Source: Deltaproteobacteria bacterium (GTDB lineage: Bacteria > Myxococcota_A > UBA9160 > SZUA-336). From it: a DNA stretch of 53,721 bases. Where the stretch lies: NCBI GenBank assembly GCA_029261925.1, contig JAJDAJ010000089.1, positions 1 through 53,721 on the forward strand. Direction: 5' to 3'. Positions 23,511-32,412 of this stretch are shown one piece after another (the stretch's first letter is position 1; every line of letters begins with the position of its first letter). The position numbers and the translations under genes were made by a program. The notes beneath the pieces were generated by a model. That model saw nothing but the letters and a program-made list of their open reading frames with translations. It was not told the origin of the DNA and did no database searches.

Positions 23511-24305
23511 ATGCTCGACCCAGCGACCTACAAGGCCATCAAGATCGAGAAGCGCGACGACGGCATCGCGATCGCCACCCTCAACCGACCCGAGAAGCTC
23601 AACGCCATGGGCGGCTCGATGATGGTCGAGTACACGCGCTTGCCACTCGAGGTCGACTCCGACCCCGACGTCCGGGTGCTCGTGCTCACGGGCGCGGGCC
23701 GCGCCTTCTGCGCCGGCGGCGACTTCAGCCCCGAGCCGGGCTTCCAGAACCCCCAGTACGCCAACCGGATGCGCCTGTCGCGGATGGTCGTCGACAACAT
23801 GCTCGACTCCGAGAAGCCGGTGATCGCCGCGGTCAACGGCCACGCGCTCGGCCTGGGCGCGACCGCCGCCCTGCTCTGCGACGTCGTGGTCGCGGCGCGT
23901 AGCGCCACCTTCGGAGACACGCACGTGCACATGGGCATGACGGCGGGCGACGGGGGCCAGCTGATCTGGCCGCTGCTGATCGGACCCGCGAAGGCCAAGT
24001 ACTACCTGATGACCGGGGAGCGTTTCGACGCCGAGACCGCCGAGCGCATCGGCCTGATCAACTTCGTGGTCGACGACGACCAGCTCATGGACCGCGCGCT
24101 GGAGATCGCCGGCCGGCTCGCCAGCGGGCCGCTGTACGCGATCATGAGCTCGAAGATGGGGGTCAACAAGCTGCTCAAGCAGGCCTCCAACCTGATCATG
24201 CCGCTGACCCTCGCGCTGGAGGAGGTCTCGATGACGATGAACGACCACCGCGAGGCCGTCACCGCCTTCCAGGAGAAGCGGGAGCCGAAGTTCACCGGGA
24301 CGTGA
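23511..24305 (+). CDS. Enoyl-CoA hydratase/isomerase family protein (crotonase), copy 1
   Basis: 264-residue crotonase. The oxyanion-hole blocks A-F-C-A-G-G-D and G-H-A-L-G-L-G are present. The two catalytic Glu of canonical hydratases (20 residues apart) are T118 and H138, so simple hydration is doubtful and another crotonase reaction is likely. First gene of an operon that runs through thiolase, DUF35, two acyl-CoA dehydrogenases, crotonase, ligase, crotonase and SDR. Its TGA is 2 nt before the next ATG. Confidence 0.88.
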   Translation: MLDPATYKAIKIEKRDDGIAIATLNRPEKLNAMGGSMMVEYTRLPLEVDSDPDVRVLVLTGAGRAFCAGGDFSPEPGFQNPQYANRMRLSRMVVDNMLDSEKPVIAAVNGHALGLGATAALLCDVVVAARSATFGDTHVHMGMTAGDGGQLIWPLLIGPAKAKYYLMTGERFDAETAERIGLINFVVDDDQLMDRALEIAGRLASGPLYAIMSSKMGVNKLLKQASNLIMPLTLALEEVSMTMNDHREAVTAFQEKREPKFTGT

Positions 24306-24307
24306 GC

Positions 24308-25483
24308 ATGAGCGGCGAGGAGCTCGTTCGCGATCGCTCGGCGATCACGGGGATCGGCTACACGCCGATCAGCCGCCGCTCGGGAGTGGCGGTCGAGACG
24401 CTGGCGCTGCGCGCATCGCTCGCCGCGATCCGCGACGCCGGCCTGGAGCCGCGCGACATCGACGGGGTGGCGTCGTACGCCGCGGGCGACTCGGCCCCGG
24501 TGCGATCGGTCGCACAGGCCCTCGGCCTCGAGGCCTCGGGCTGGTACTGCGACGTGTTCGGCGGCGGCAGCTACTCCTGCGCCACCGTGGCCCAGGCCTC
24601 GATGGCGGTCGCCACCGGGCAGTGCCGGCACGTGCTCGTCTACCGCGCGCTGAACGGTCGCTCGGGCCGCCGGCTGGGCCGCTCCATGGGCGAGGATGCG
24701 GGCGAGGCCCCGCGCGTCGAGGGCGCCGCGCAGTTCACCCTGCCCTTCGGCCTGCTCGGGCCCGCGCACAGCTACGCCATGCTCGCGCGCCGGCACATGG
24801 TCGAGTACGGCACCACGACCGAGCACCTGGGTCACGTCGCGGTCAACATGCGCGCCAACGCGGCCCGGAACGAGCGCGCGATCATGCGCGATCCGATCAC
24901 GCTCGAGGACCACCAGAAGTCGCGCTGGATCGCGGAGCCGTTCCGTCTGCTCGACTGCTGCCAGGAGACCGACGCTGCCTGCGCGCTCGTGATGAGCAGC
25001 GCCGACGCGGCGGGCGACGGGCCGCACTCGCCGGTGTACGTCAGCGGCTACGCGGTCGGCGGGCGCAGCGGGCCGGCGCTCGCGCTGGACAAGTACGACG
25101 ACTTCACGACCTCGTTCGCCGCGCAGATCGCGCCGAAGCTCTACGCCCGCGCGGGCATCGAGGTCGGCGACATCGGGCTGGCGGCCCTGTACGACGCGTT
25201 CACGTACCTGATCATCGCCCAGCTCGAGGACTTCGGGTTCTGCGCCAAGGGCGAGGGAGGGCCCTTCGTCGCCAGCGGGGCGATCGCCCCCGACGGCGCC
25301 GTCCCCGTGGGCACGAACGGTGGCCTGCTGTCCGAGGGCTACGTGCACGGGCTCAACAACGTGCTCGAGGCCGTGACGCAGCTCCGCGGCGAGGCGGGCG
25401 AGCGCCAGGTACCCGGCGTCGAGGTCGCGCTGGCCTCGGGCTGGGGCGCCAACGTGGGCAGCGCGCTGGTCCTCCGGAGGTGA
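24308..25483 (+). CDS. Thiolase-like / SCP2-type lipid-transfer protein, module 1
   Basis: 391 residues of thiolase fold. The canonical nucleophilic Cys region reads G-G-G-S-Y-S-C-A-T-V-A-Q-A; a Cys is present but the local motif is not the thiolase C-A-S-G type. The His loop reads T-N-G-G-L-L-S-E-G-Y-V-H-G, and the usual second Cys is lost in G-W-G-A-N-V-G-S. Proteins of this type paired with DUF35 partners (for example Ltp2 with the DUF35 domain of ChsH2) act as retro-aldolases on steroid side chains. An in-frame GTG 6 nt upstream is the alternative start. The DUF35 gene follows with a 2-nt gap. Confidence 0.87.
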   Translation: MSGEELVRDRSAITGIGYTPISRRSGVAVETLALRASLAAIRDAGLEPRDIDGVASYAAGDSAPVRSVAQALGLEASGWYCDVFGGGSYSCATVAQASMAVATGQCRHVLVYRALNGRSGRRLGRSMGEDAGEAPRVEGAAQFTLPFGLLGPAHSYAMLARRHMVEYGTTTEHLGHVAVNMRANAARNERAIMRDPITLEDHQKSRWIAEPFRLLDCCQETDAACALVMSSADAAGDGPHSPVYVSGYAVGGRSGPALALDKYDDFTTSFAAQIAPKLYARAGIEVGDIGLAALYDAFTYLIIAQLEDFGFCAKGEGGPFVASGAIAPDGAVPVGTNGGLLSEGYVHGLNNVLEAVTQLRGEAGERQVPGVEVALASGWGANVGSALVLRR

Positions 25484-25485
25484 GC

Positions 25486-25896
25486 ATGGCGTACACCCGG
25501 CCGCTGCCGCAGCCCGACGCGCAGACCCGGGGCTTCTGGGACGGCTGCCGCGCCGGCGAGCTGCGCGTGCTGCGCTGCGAGGACTGCGGGACCTGGATTC
25601 ACGAGCCGGCACCGATCTGCCACGCCTGCCAGTCCGAGCGGCTCGACTGGCGGCCGGTGAGCGGCCAGGGCCAGGTCTACTCGTGGACCGTCGTGCACCA
25701 CGCCCCCGGGCCCGGCTTCCAGGACGAGGTGCCGTACACGGTCGCCTGGATCGAGCTGGACGAGCAGCCGGGTCTGCGCATCCTGTCGAACGTCGTCGAC
25801 CACCCGCCCGAGCAGGTCCACGCGGGCATGCGCGTGCGCGTGGCCTTCCGCGAGGCCACCGAGGACGTCCGACTACCGGTCTTCCGCCCCGCCTAG
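25486..25896 (+). CDS. DUF35 / OB-fold zinc-ribbon protein, module 1
   Basis: 136 residues. The zinc ribbon C31-x2-C34-x10-C45-x2-C48 is followed by an OB-fold (V-S-G-Q-G-Q-V-Y-S-W-T-V-V-H). DUF35 proteins bind acyl-CoA and form complexes with the thiolase-like protein encoded next door. It starts 2 nt after the thiolase stop; GGAGGTGAG gives a good ribosome binding site. Two further copies with the same length and layout lie at 42202 and 50130. Confidence 0.92.
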   Translation: MAYTRPLPQPDAQTRGFWDGCRAGELRVLRCEDCGTWIHEPAPICHACQSERLDWRPVSGQGQVYSWTVVHHAPGPGFQDEVPYTVAWIELDEQPGLRILSNVVDHPPEQVHAGMRVRVAFREATEDVRLPVFRPA

Positions 25897-25959
25897 CTCC
25901 TCGCGCGCGGCTTCCCGGCTCGATTGACTCGGGCCAGTCTCCCGGCGCAGTCTTGCGCC

Positions 25960-27153
25960 GTGGACATCGACCTGAGCCCCGGAGAGCTCGAGTTCCGCCG
26001 CGAGTTCCGCGCGTGGCTCGAGCAGAACATCCCCCGCGACTGGAAGCCCGGCGAGCTGCGCGGCATGGGGCACTCCGACTCGCTCGAGCTGCGTCGCGAC
26101 TTCGAGCGCAGCATGGGCCGCGACGGCTGGCTCGGCGTCGCCTGGCCCGTCGAGTACGGGGGCCGCGGCGCCACGCTGATGGAGCAGGTGATCTACCAGG
26201 AGGAGCTGGCGCGGGCGCAGGCGCCCGGACTCGCCGGCCACGTGGGCCTGCAGATGGTCGGCCCGATCCTGATGGAGGTCGGCACACCCGCACAGCGCGA
26301 GCGCTTCCTGCCGCCGATCCTGCGCGGGGAGGAGATCTGGTACCAGGGCTTCTCCGAGCCGAACGCGGGATCCGATCTGGCGGGTCTGCAGACGCGGGCC
26401 TTCCTCGACGGCGACGAGTGGGTGGTCACCGGGCAGAAAGTCTGGGGCGGCTTGGCCGAGTTTGCGGACTGGGGCGCGGTGCTGGTGCGCACCGACCCGG
26501 AGGTGCCCAAGCACAAGGGCATCTCCTTCATGGTCATCGACATGAAGTCGCCGGGCATCAAGGTCGGCTACATCCGCGAGATGAGCGGCGCGGCCAACAT
26601 GAACGAGGTCTTCTTCGACCAGGTGCGCGTGCCGCGCGACAGCGTGATCGGCGCGGTGAACGACGGCTGGAACGCCGCGACGCGCCTTCTGACCTGGGAG
26701 CGCGGGGTCATCACCCTGTCGATCCTCGTGCACTACGAGATGTTCTGGGAGCGGCTTCGCGACTACGCGAACGCCACGAAGCGCGGGGGCCGGCGTCTCA
26801 GCGAGATCCCGCACCTCCGCGAGGGCCTCGCCCGCACGTACACGAACGTGCGCATGATGAAGACCGCGAACCTCCGCTGGCTCGCCCACTACCTGCGGGG
26901 CAAGCGCCCGGCCGAGGAGACCTCGTACATGAAGCTGTACTGGTCACAGGCCCACCAGTCGCTGGGCGACCTGGCGCTGGAGCTGGGCGGCGTCGACGCG
27001 CTCGAGATGCCGGGCTCGGACGTCGCGATCCACGGCGGCGAGTTCGCCGTGGAGTGGATGCAGTCGCGCGCGACCACGCTCCTCGGCGGAACCCAGGACA
27101 TCCAGCGCAACATCATCGCCGAGCGCATCTTCGGTCTCCCCCGGGGCCAGTGA
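25960..27153 (+). CDS. Acyl-CoA dehydrogenase, large-type subunit of a probable heteromer
   Basis: 397 residues. FAD-binding blocks Y-Q-G-F-S-E-P-N-A-G-S-D and W-V-V-T-G-Q-K-V-W are intact, and the end L-L-G-G-T-Q-D-I-Q-R-N-I-I-A-E-R is typical. A shorter, degenerate acyl-CoA dehydrogenase gene follows at 27179. Such adjacent pairs form alpha2beta2 enzymes in steroid and similar degradation (FadE26-27, FadE28-29, ChsE/IpdE types). GTG at 25960 gives the family N-terminus (D-I-D-L-S-P-G-E-L-E-F); it lies 63 nt after the DUF35 stop. Confidence 0.9.
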   Translation: MDIDLSPGELEFRREFRAWLEQNIPRDWKPGELRGMGHSDSLELRRDFERSMGRDGWLGVAWPVEYGGRGATLMEQVIYQEELARAQAPGLAGHVGLQMVGPILMEVGTPAQRERFLPPILRGEEIWYQGFSEPNAGSDLAGLQTRAFLDGDEWVVTGQKVWGGLAEFADWGAVLVRTDPEVPKHKGISFMVIDMKSPGIKVGYIREMSGAANMNEVFFDQVRVPRDSVIGAVNDGWNAATRLLTWERGVITLSILVHYEMFWERLRDYANATKRGGRRLSEIPHLREGLARTYTNVRMMKTANLRWLAHYLRGKRPAEETSYMKLYWSQAHQSLGDLALELGGVDALEMPGSDVAIHGGEFAVEWMQSRATTLLGGTQDIQRNIIAERIFGLPRGQ

Positions 27154-27178
27154 TGCAGCGGGACGTGGAGCGGAACCG

Positions 27179-28285
27179 ATGAATCTCGAGCTCAGCGACG
27201 AGCAGGAGCACCTCGGCGAGGGCCTGCGCGGCCTCCTCGACGGCTCCGGCGGCGTGCGGCGCGTACGCAGCCACGCCTACGAGGGAGACGGCTCCGATCC
27301 CGAGCTCTGGTCGCAGCTCGTCGAGAATGGCTGGAGCAGCGCCATGGTCCCCGAGAGTGCGGGCGGCCTCGGGCTCGGCTTCGAGGAGGCCGCGGTCATC
27401 GCGATCGAGAGCGGCCGCGACCTGCTGCACCTGCCGCTCTGCGAGACGCTGCTGGCGACGCGCGCAGCAGCGCGCACCTCCGGCCCGGCCGCGCAGGAGC
27501 TGCTCGAGGCGATCGCGGAGGGCGCGCGGATCACGATCGCCGCGGGCAGCGCGCTGAGCGGGCTGAACGACGCCGCGGACGACGGCGTGCGCGCCGGGGC
27601 CGACGGGCGGCTCGACGGACGACTGCGCAGCGTGGCCTTCGGCCCGCTCGCGGATCGCTGCCTGGTGGAGGCGCAGCGCGCCGACGGGACACGGGGCCTG
27701 TTCGTCGTCCATTGCGAGGCCGCCGGCGTGAGCTGGAGCGAGCGCGGCGCCATGGACCTGAGCGTGCGCCGCTACGACCTGGACCTGGAGGGCGCGCAGG
27801 CGGTCGCACTGATCGACGGCGACGCGAGCGCCGCGATCGAGGGACTGCTCGACGAGTGGCGCGTCTTGCTGGCGGCCCAGACCGAGGGCGCGTGCCGTCA
27901 CATGGTCGAGCTGACGGCCGACTACGTCAAGAAGCGCGAGCAGTTCGGGCGACCGGTCGGCTCGAACCAGGCGATCAAGGTTCGCGTGGCGGAGATGGGC
28001 GCGGCGGTGGAGCGGATGCGCGCCGCGATCTACCTCGCCGCGCTGGCCGTGCAGGACGGGCATCCCGAGCGCGAGCTCGCGGTCGCCATGGCCAAGATCG
28101 AGAGCGCCACGCCGGGATCGTTCGTCGCGACCCAGGCGATCCACACGCACGGGGCGATCGGCTACACCTGGGAGCAGGACGTGCACCTGTTCGCGAAGCG
28201 CGTGAAGAGCAACGAGCTGCTGCTCGGTGCCGAGAGCGAGATGCTCGGGCGCGTCGCGGACGCCGTGCTCGAGGGCGGAGCCTGA
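27179..28285 (+). CDS. Acyl-CoA dehydrogenase, small-type subunit of a probable heteromer
   Basis: 368 residues. The N- and C-terminal helical domains are recognisable (Y-V-K-K-R-E-Q-F-G-R-P and Q-A-I-H-T-H-G-A-I-G-Y-T-W-E). The central beta domain lacks the S-E-P-x-A-G-S-D flavin-binding motif. Alone it would bind FAD poorly. Together with the preceding large subunit this fits the split sites of alpha2beta2 steroid-type dehydrogenases. ATG 27179 is 25 nt after the previous stop. Its TGA overlaps the next ATG by one base. Confidence 0.9.
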   Translation: MNLELSDEQEHLGEGLRGLLDGSGGVRRVRSHAYEGDGSDPELWSQLVENGWSSAMVPESAGGLGLGFEEAAVIAIESGRDLLHLPLCETLLATRAAARTSGPAAQELLEAIAEGARITIAAGSALSGLNDAADDGVRAGADGRLDGRLRSVAFGPLADRCLVEAQRADGTRGLFVVHCEAAGVSWSERGAMDLSVRRYDLDLEGAQAVALIDGDASAAIEGLLDEWRVLLAAQTEGACRHMVELTADYVKKREQFGRPVGSNQAIKVRVAEMGAAVERMRAAIYLAALAVQDGHPERELAVAMAKIESATPGSFVATQAIHTHGAIGYTWEQDVHLFAKRVKSNELLLGAESEMLGRVADAVLEGGA

Positions 28286-29112
28286 TGGGTTACGAGACGC
28301 TGATCGTCGAGAAGCGGGGCCACGTCGGCTGGCTGATCTTCAACCGGCCCGACCAGCTCAACGCCCTCAACGGGGCCATGGGACGCGAGTTGCCCCGGGC
28401 CTGGCGCGAGCTGGCCAGCGACGACGACGTGCGCGTCATCGTCAATACCGGCGCGGGGCGGGGCTTCCAGACCGGAATGGACGTCAAGGAGGTCGCCACC
28501 GCGCCGCAGAACATCCGGGGTCGCCATGACGCCGACCAGAAGAAGTCGGAGCGCGGGGGCGGCAGCACGGCGATCGACAACGGTGTATGGAAGCCGGTGA
28601 TCTGCGCGATCAACGGGGTCTGCGCCGGCATGGGCTTTCACTTCGTGATGGGCGCCGACATCGTGATCGCGGCCAGCAGCGCCAGCTTCCTCGACCCGCA
28701 CGTCTCCGTCGGCCAGGTCTCGGCGCTCGAGCCGATCGGCCTGATCCGCCGCATCCCCTTCGAGGCGGTCGCGCGAATGGTCTTCACGGGCAGCCACGAG
28801 CGTTTCGGGCCCGAGCGCGCGCTCCAGCTCGGGCTCATCAGCCAGATCGTCGACCCGCCGGAGAAGCTGCACGACGAGGCCCAGGCGCTCGCCGAGAAGA
28901 TCGCCCGGAACTCACCCGCGGCCATGATCGCCAGCAAGAAGGCCATGTGGCGCTCGCTCGATCGCGGCCTGACCGAGTCGCTCGACATGGGGATGGAGCT
29001 GGTGTCGGGCCACTGGGGGCACCCGGACGACGCCGAGGGGCCGCGCGCCTTCGCCGAGAAGCGCGAGCCGCGCTGGGCGCCCCCCGGATCCGCGCTGGAG
29101 ACCGAGTCATAA
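28285..29112 (+). CDS. Crotonase-family protein, copy 2, with His at both catalytic positions
   Basis: 275 residues with the crotonase oxyanion motifs (G-F-Q-T-G-M-D and N-G-V-C-A-G-M-G). The catalytic Glu pair is replaced by H119 and H139. A basic insertion (about residues 75-93, rich in D, Q, K, R) precedes the core helix. The reaction is therefore not a standard enoyl-CoA hydration. The start overlaps the previous stop as TGATG, implying coupled translation. Its TAA stop overlaps the apparent ATA start of the ligase gene. Confidence 0.88.
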   Translation: MGYETLIVEKRGHVGWLIFNRPDQLNALNGAMGRELPRAWRELASDDDVRVIVNTGAGRGFQTGMDVKEVATAPQNIRGRHDADQKKSERGGGSTAIDNGVWKPVICAINGVCAGMGFHFVMGADIVIAASSASFLDPHVSVGQVSALEPIGLIRRIPFEAVARMVFTGSHERFGPERALQLGLISQIVDPPEKLHDEAQALAEKIARNSPAAMIASKKAMWRSLDRGLTESLDMGMELVSGHWGHPDDAEGPRAFAEKREPRWAPPGSALETES

Positions 29113-30626
29113 ACCTCCTGGAACGCGCCGCCCACGAGCCCGATGCCCCCGCCGTCGACGACCTGACGCGCACGCGCAGCTGCGGCGAGCTGGTGGACCG
29201 AGCCTGGCGCATCGCCTCGCTCCTGAGCGACGAGCTGCACCTGGAGCCGGGGCAGCATGCCGCCATGCTCATGGGCAACCGCGTCGAGTTCGTCGACCTG
29301 ATGTTCGGGGCGACGCTCGCCGGCGTGGACCTGGTGCCGATCAACTGGCACCTCACGCCGGCCGAGATGGCCTACATCGTCGGGGACGCCCAGTCCCGGG
29401 CACTCTTCGTCGATCCCGACCTGCTCGAGACCGCGCGGGCGATCGGCGCGGACTGCCCCATGGTGACCGCCGGGGAGGAGCTCGATGCGGCCCTGGAGGG
29501 CGCCTCGGACCGCACGCGACCGCTCGACGGGCGCGCCGGCGGCCCGATGCTCTACACCAGCGGCACCACCGGCCGGCCCAAGGGCGTGGTGCGCCCGGGC
29601 CAGCCGACGATCACCGAGTTCATCGGCATGATGGCCGAGGCCGCTCACATCCTCGGCATGGGCGGGGCCGGTCCGCACCTGGTGACCGGACCGCTGTACC
29701 ACGGCTCGCCGTTCGGCTTCGCCTCGATGGAGATCAACATCGGCGCGTCGATCCTGATCATGCCGCAGTTCGACGCGTCGCAGACGCTGCGCCTGATCGA
29801 GGAGCGCGAGGTCCGCACCACGCACCTCGTCCCCGTGATGATGAGCCGTCTGCTGCGCCTGCCCGACGAGGAGCGCGCCGCCTTCGACCCGTCGCCGCTC
29901 CACTGCGTGCTGCACGGAGCCGCGCCGGTCTCGATCGAGCTGAAGAGGCGCATGATCGACTGGTGGGGACCCGTGCTCACCGAGTACTGGGGCTCGAGCG
30001 AGGGTGGCGCCTTCTGCGTGGCGACGAGCGAGGAGTGGCTGGAGCACCCGGGCACCGTCGGCCGGCCGATCGACCGCTACGAGGTCTTCGCGGCCGACGA
30101 GGAGGGCCGGCGCCTGGGCCCGGGAGAGGTCGGCCTGCTGTACTGCCGCAACAAGCTCGACGACGAGCCGTTTCGCTACTGGAACGCGCCCGAGAAGACC
30201 CGCGGCGCCTACCTCGGACCGGGCACGTTCACGAACTTCGACATGGGACACGTGGACGCCGAGGGCTACGTGTACCTGTCGGATCGGGCATCCGACATGA
30301 TCATCTCGGGTGGCGTCAACATCTACCCCGCCGAGATCGAGGCCGTGCTGATCGAGCACCCCGCCGTCTCCGACGTGGCGGTCTTCGGGGTCCCGCACGA
30401 CGAGTGGGGAGAGTCGGTCAAGGCGGCCGTCGAGCTGGCTCCCGGCGCGAGCCCGGGCCCGGAGCTCGAAAGCGAGATCCTGGGCTGGGCGCGGGAGCGC
30501 ATCGCGGGCTACAAGCTGCCGCGCTCGATCGACTTCTCGACCGCGCTGCCGCGGCTGCCCACCGGCAAGCTGCGCAAGGCCGAGCTGCGAGAGCCGTACT
30601 GGAAGGACCGCGAGCGCCGCATCTGA
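29109..30626 (+). CDS. AMP-dependent acyl-CoA ligase, copy 1 (apparent ATA start)
   Basis: 505 residues. Adenylation motifs: Y-T-S-G-T-T-G-R-P-K-G, E-Y-W-G-S-S-E-G, S-G-G-V-N-I-Y-P-A-E-I-E and the catalytic Lys in P-T-G-K-L-R-K. It activates a carboxylic acid with ATP and CoA. The family start (M-N-L-L-E-R-A-A) is encoded, but its first codon is ATA at 29109, overlapping the crotonase TAA as ATAA. An ATGA overlap would be ordinary, so one G-to-A change explains both codons. No in-frame ATG, GTG or TTG lies close. Either AUA starts here or the base is wrong. Confidence 0.85.
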   Translation: MNLLERAAHEPDAPAVDDLTRTRSCGELVDRAWRIASLLSDELHLEPGQHAAMLMGNRVEFVDLMFGATLAGVDLVPINWHLTPAEMAYIVGDAQSRALFVDPDLLETARAIGADCPMVTAGEELDAALEGASDRTRPLDGRAGGPMLYTSGTTGRPKGVVRPGQPTITEFIGMMAEAAHILGMGGAGPHLVTGPLYHGSPFGFASMEINIGASILIMPQFDASQTLRLIEEREVRTTHLVPVMMSRLLRLPDEERAAFDPSPLHCVLHGAAPVSIELKRRMIDWWGPVLTEYWGSSEGGAFCVATSEEWLEHPGTVGRPIDRYEVFAADEEGRRLGPGEVGLLYCRNKLDDEPFRYWNAPEKTRGAYLGPGTFTNFDMGHVDAEGYVYLSDRASDMIISGGVNIYPAEIEAVLIEHPAVSDVAVFGVPHDEWGESVKAAVELAPGASPGPELESEILGWARERIAGYKLPRSIDFSTALPRLPTGKLRKAELREPYWKDRERRI

Positions 30627-30653
30627 GCATGCGGTCGGAAAGGCAGGTGAGAG

Positions 30654-31481
30654 GTGGGAGCGACGGAGTACGAGACGCTGCTGGTCGACGTCGCGGATCG
30701 GGTGGCCACGCTCACCCTGAACCGCCCCGAGCGACTCAACGCCTTCAACCGCGTGATGAGCCGCGAGTTCGCGCAGGCCGTGCGTGCGCTGGAGGCCGAT
30801 GACGAGATACGCGCCATCGTGGTGACGGGCGCAGGGCGCGCGTTCTGCGCGGGGGTGGACGTCGAGAAGGGCCTGCCGGGGAGCGACGGGGAGCAGCCGG
30901 AGCACTGGCGCAGCCAGGACACCGCGGCCACGCTGCAGCCCTGGCGCCTGCGTACCCCGATCATCGCCGCGATCAACGGCGCCGCGGTGGGGCTCGGGCT
31001 CACCTACCCCATGCTCTGGGACATCCGCGTGGCCGCGGAGGACGCCAAGCTCGGCTTCGTCTTCAACCGGCGCGGCTTCCTGCCCGAGGGCAACTCGCTC
31101 TGGCTCCTGGGCCGCCTGGTGGGCGCATCGACGGCGCTGGAGCTGCTGCTCACCGCGCGCACCTTCAGCGGCCGCGAGGCCGCCGAGATGCACCTGGTGT
31201 CGCGCGCCGTGCCGACCGAGGAGGTCCTGCCCGCCGCGCTCGAGATCGCCCGGGACATCGCCGTGAACACCGCCCCGCTCTCCACCGCGCTGACCAAGCG
31301 GCTCTTCTGGTCCCAGCTCGAGTCGTCCGACCGGCTCGCCTCGCGCGCCGAGGAGCTGGACTTCGTGCGCTGGACCATGGAGCAGCCCGATTTTCGCGAG
31401 GGCATGACGGCCTTCCTCGAGAAGCGTCCGCCCCGCTGGACCTGCACGAGCGCCGACGACCTGCCGGCGGGACTGCGCTGA
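30654..31481 (+). CDS. Crotonase-family protein, copy 3
   Basis: 275 residues. A-F-C-A-G-V-D and N-G-A-A-V-G-L-G form the oxyanion hole. The catalytic Glu positions hold T117 and F137; a Glu in F-L-P-E-G nearby might substitute. The end F-L-E-K-R-P-P-R-W is the usual crotonase tail. GTG at 30654 follows AGGTGAGAG. It lies 27 nt after the ligase gene and 13 nt before the SDR gene, so part of the same operon. Confidence 0.88.
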   Translation: MGATEYETLLVDVADRVATLTLNRPERLNAFNRVMSREFAQAVRALEADDEIRAIVVTGAGRAFCAGVDVEKGLPGSDGEQPEHWRSQDTAATLQPWRLRTPIIAAINGAAVGLGLTYPMLWDIRVAAEDAKLGFVFNRRGFLPEGNSLWLLGRLVGASTALELLLTARTFSGREAAEMHLVSRAVPTEEVLPAALEIARDIAVNTAPLSTALTKRLFWSQLESSDRLASRAEELDFVRWTMEQPDFREGMTAFLEKRPPRWTCTSADDLPAGLR

Positions 31482-31494
31482 CGCCGGAGGGGCC

Positions 31495-32394
31495 ATGAAG
31501 GGAATCTGCGAGGACCGGGTGGTGATCGTGACCGGGGGGGCGCGCGGCATCGGGCGCGGGCACGCGCTCGAGTTCGCCCGCCAGGGCGCGCGCGTGGTGG
31601 TCAACGACTGGGGCGCCGAGGTGGACGGCTCCGGTGCCGCGTCGGGACCGGCGCACGAGGTGGTCGAGGAGATCCGCTCCGCCGGCGGCGAGGCGCTGGC
31701 CAACGGCGAGGACGTGGCCGACTGGCAGGGCGCGGGGCGGCTCGTGCAGGCCGCCATCGACGCCTTCGGCCAGCTCGACGTCGTGGTGAACAACGCCGGC
31801 ATCCTGCGCGACCGCATGCTGATCAACATGCAGGAGGACGAGTGGGACGCGGTGGTCCGCGTCCACCTCAAGGGCACGGCCGCGGTCAGCCACTGGGCGG
31901 CGGTCCACTGGCGCGAGCGCTCCAAGGCGGGCCAGGCGAACGACGCCCGGATCATCAACACGAGCTCCGGGTCCGGGCTGTTCGGGAACGTCGGCCAGAG
32001 CAACTACGGCGCCGCCAAGGCCGGGATCGCGGCGTTCACGATCATCGCCGCACAGGAGCTCGAGCGCTACGGCGTCACGGTCAACGCGATCGCCCCCGCA
32101 GCCCGCACGCGGATGTCGCCGCAGGGCGGACGCATCCGCTCGGTCGAGATTCCCGAGGGTCAGTTCGACCCCTACGTGCCGGAGAACGTGGCGCCGCTGG
32201 TGGTCTGGCTCGGCAGCTCCGAGTCACGCGAGGTCAGCGGGCGCGTCTTCGGCGTGGCCGGCGGCGAGATCCACGTGGCCGAGGGCTGGCAGGTCGGCCC
32301 CCGGGTGGACAAGGGCGAGCGCTGGTCCCCCGACGAGGTCGGCGCCGCCGTCGCCGACCTGCTGTCGCGATCCCGGGGCAACACGCGGCTCTAG
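31495..32394 (+). CDS. SDR-family dehydrogenase (MFE-2 / 3-hydroxyacyl-CoA dehydrogenase-like)
   Basis: 299 residues. V-T-G-G-A-R-G-I-G-R-G, V-V-N-D-W-G, N-N-A-G-I-L-R-D-R and the catalytic S-N-Y-G-A-A-K. The N-N-A-G-I-L-R-D-R-M stretch and long loops match the dehydrogenase part of multifunctional enzyme type 2, which oxidises 3-hydroxyacyl-CoA. As the last gene of the operon it would perform the third step of beta-oxidation. ATG 31495 with GGAGGGG upstream. Confidence 0.88.
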   Translation: MKGICEDRVVIVTGGARGIGRGHALEFARQGARVVVNDWGAEVDGSGAASGPAHEVVEEIRSAGGEALANGEDVADWQGAGRLVQAAIDAFGQLDVVVNNAGILRDRMLINMQEDEWDAVVRVHLKGTAAVSHWAAVHWRERSKAGQANDARIINTSSGSGLFGNVGQSNYGAAKAGIAAFTIIAAQELERYGVTVNAIAPAARTRMSPQGGRIRSVEIPEGQFDPYVPENVAPLVVWLGSSESREVSGRVFGVAGGEIHVAEGWQVGPRVDKGERWSPDEVGAAVADLLSRSRGNTRL

Positions 32395-32412
32395 GGAGCG
32401 CCTGACCGGCTG

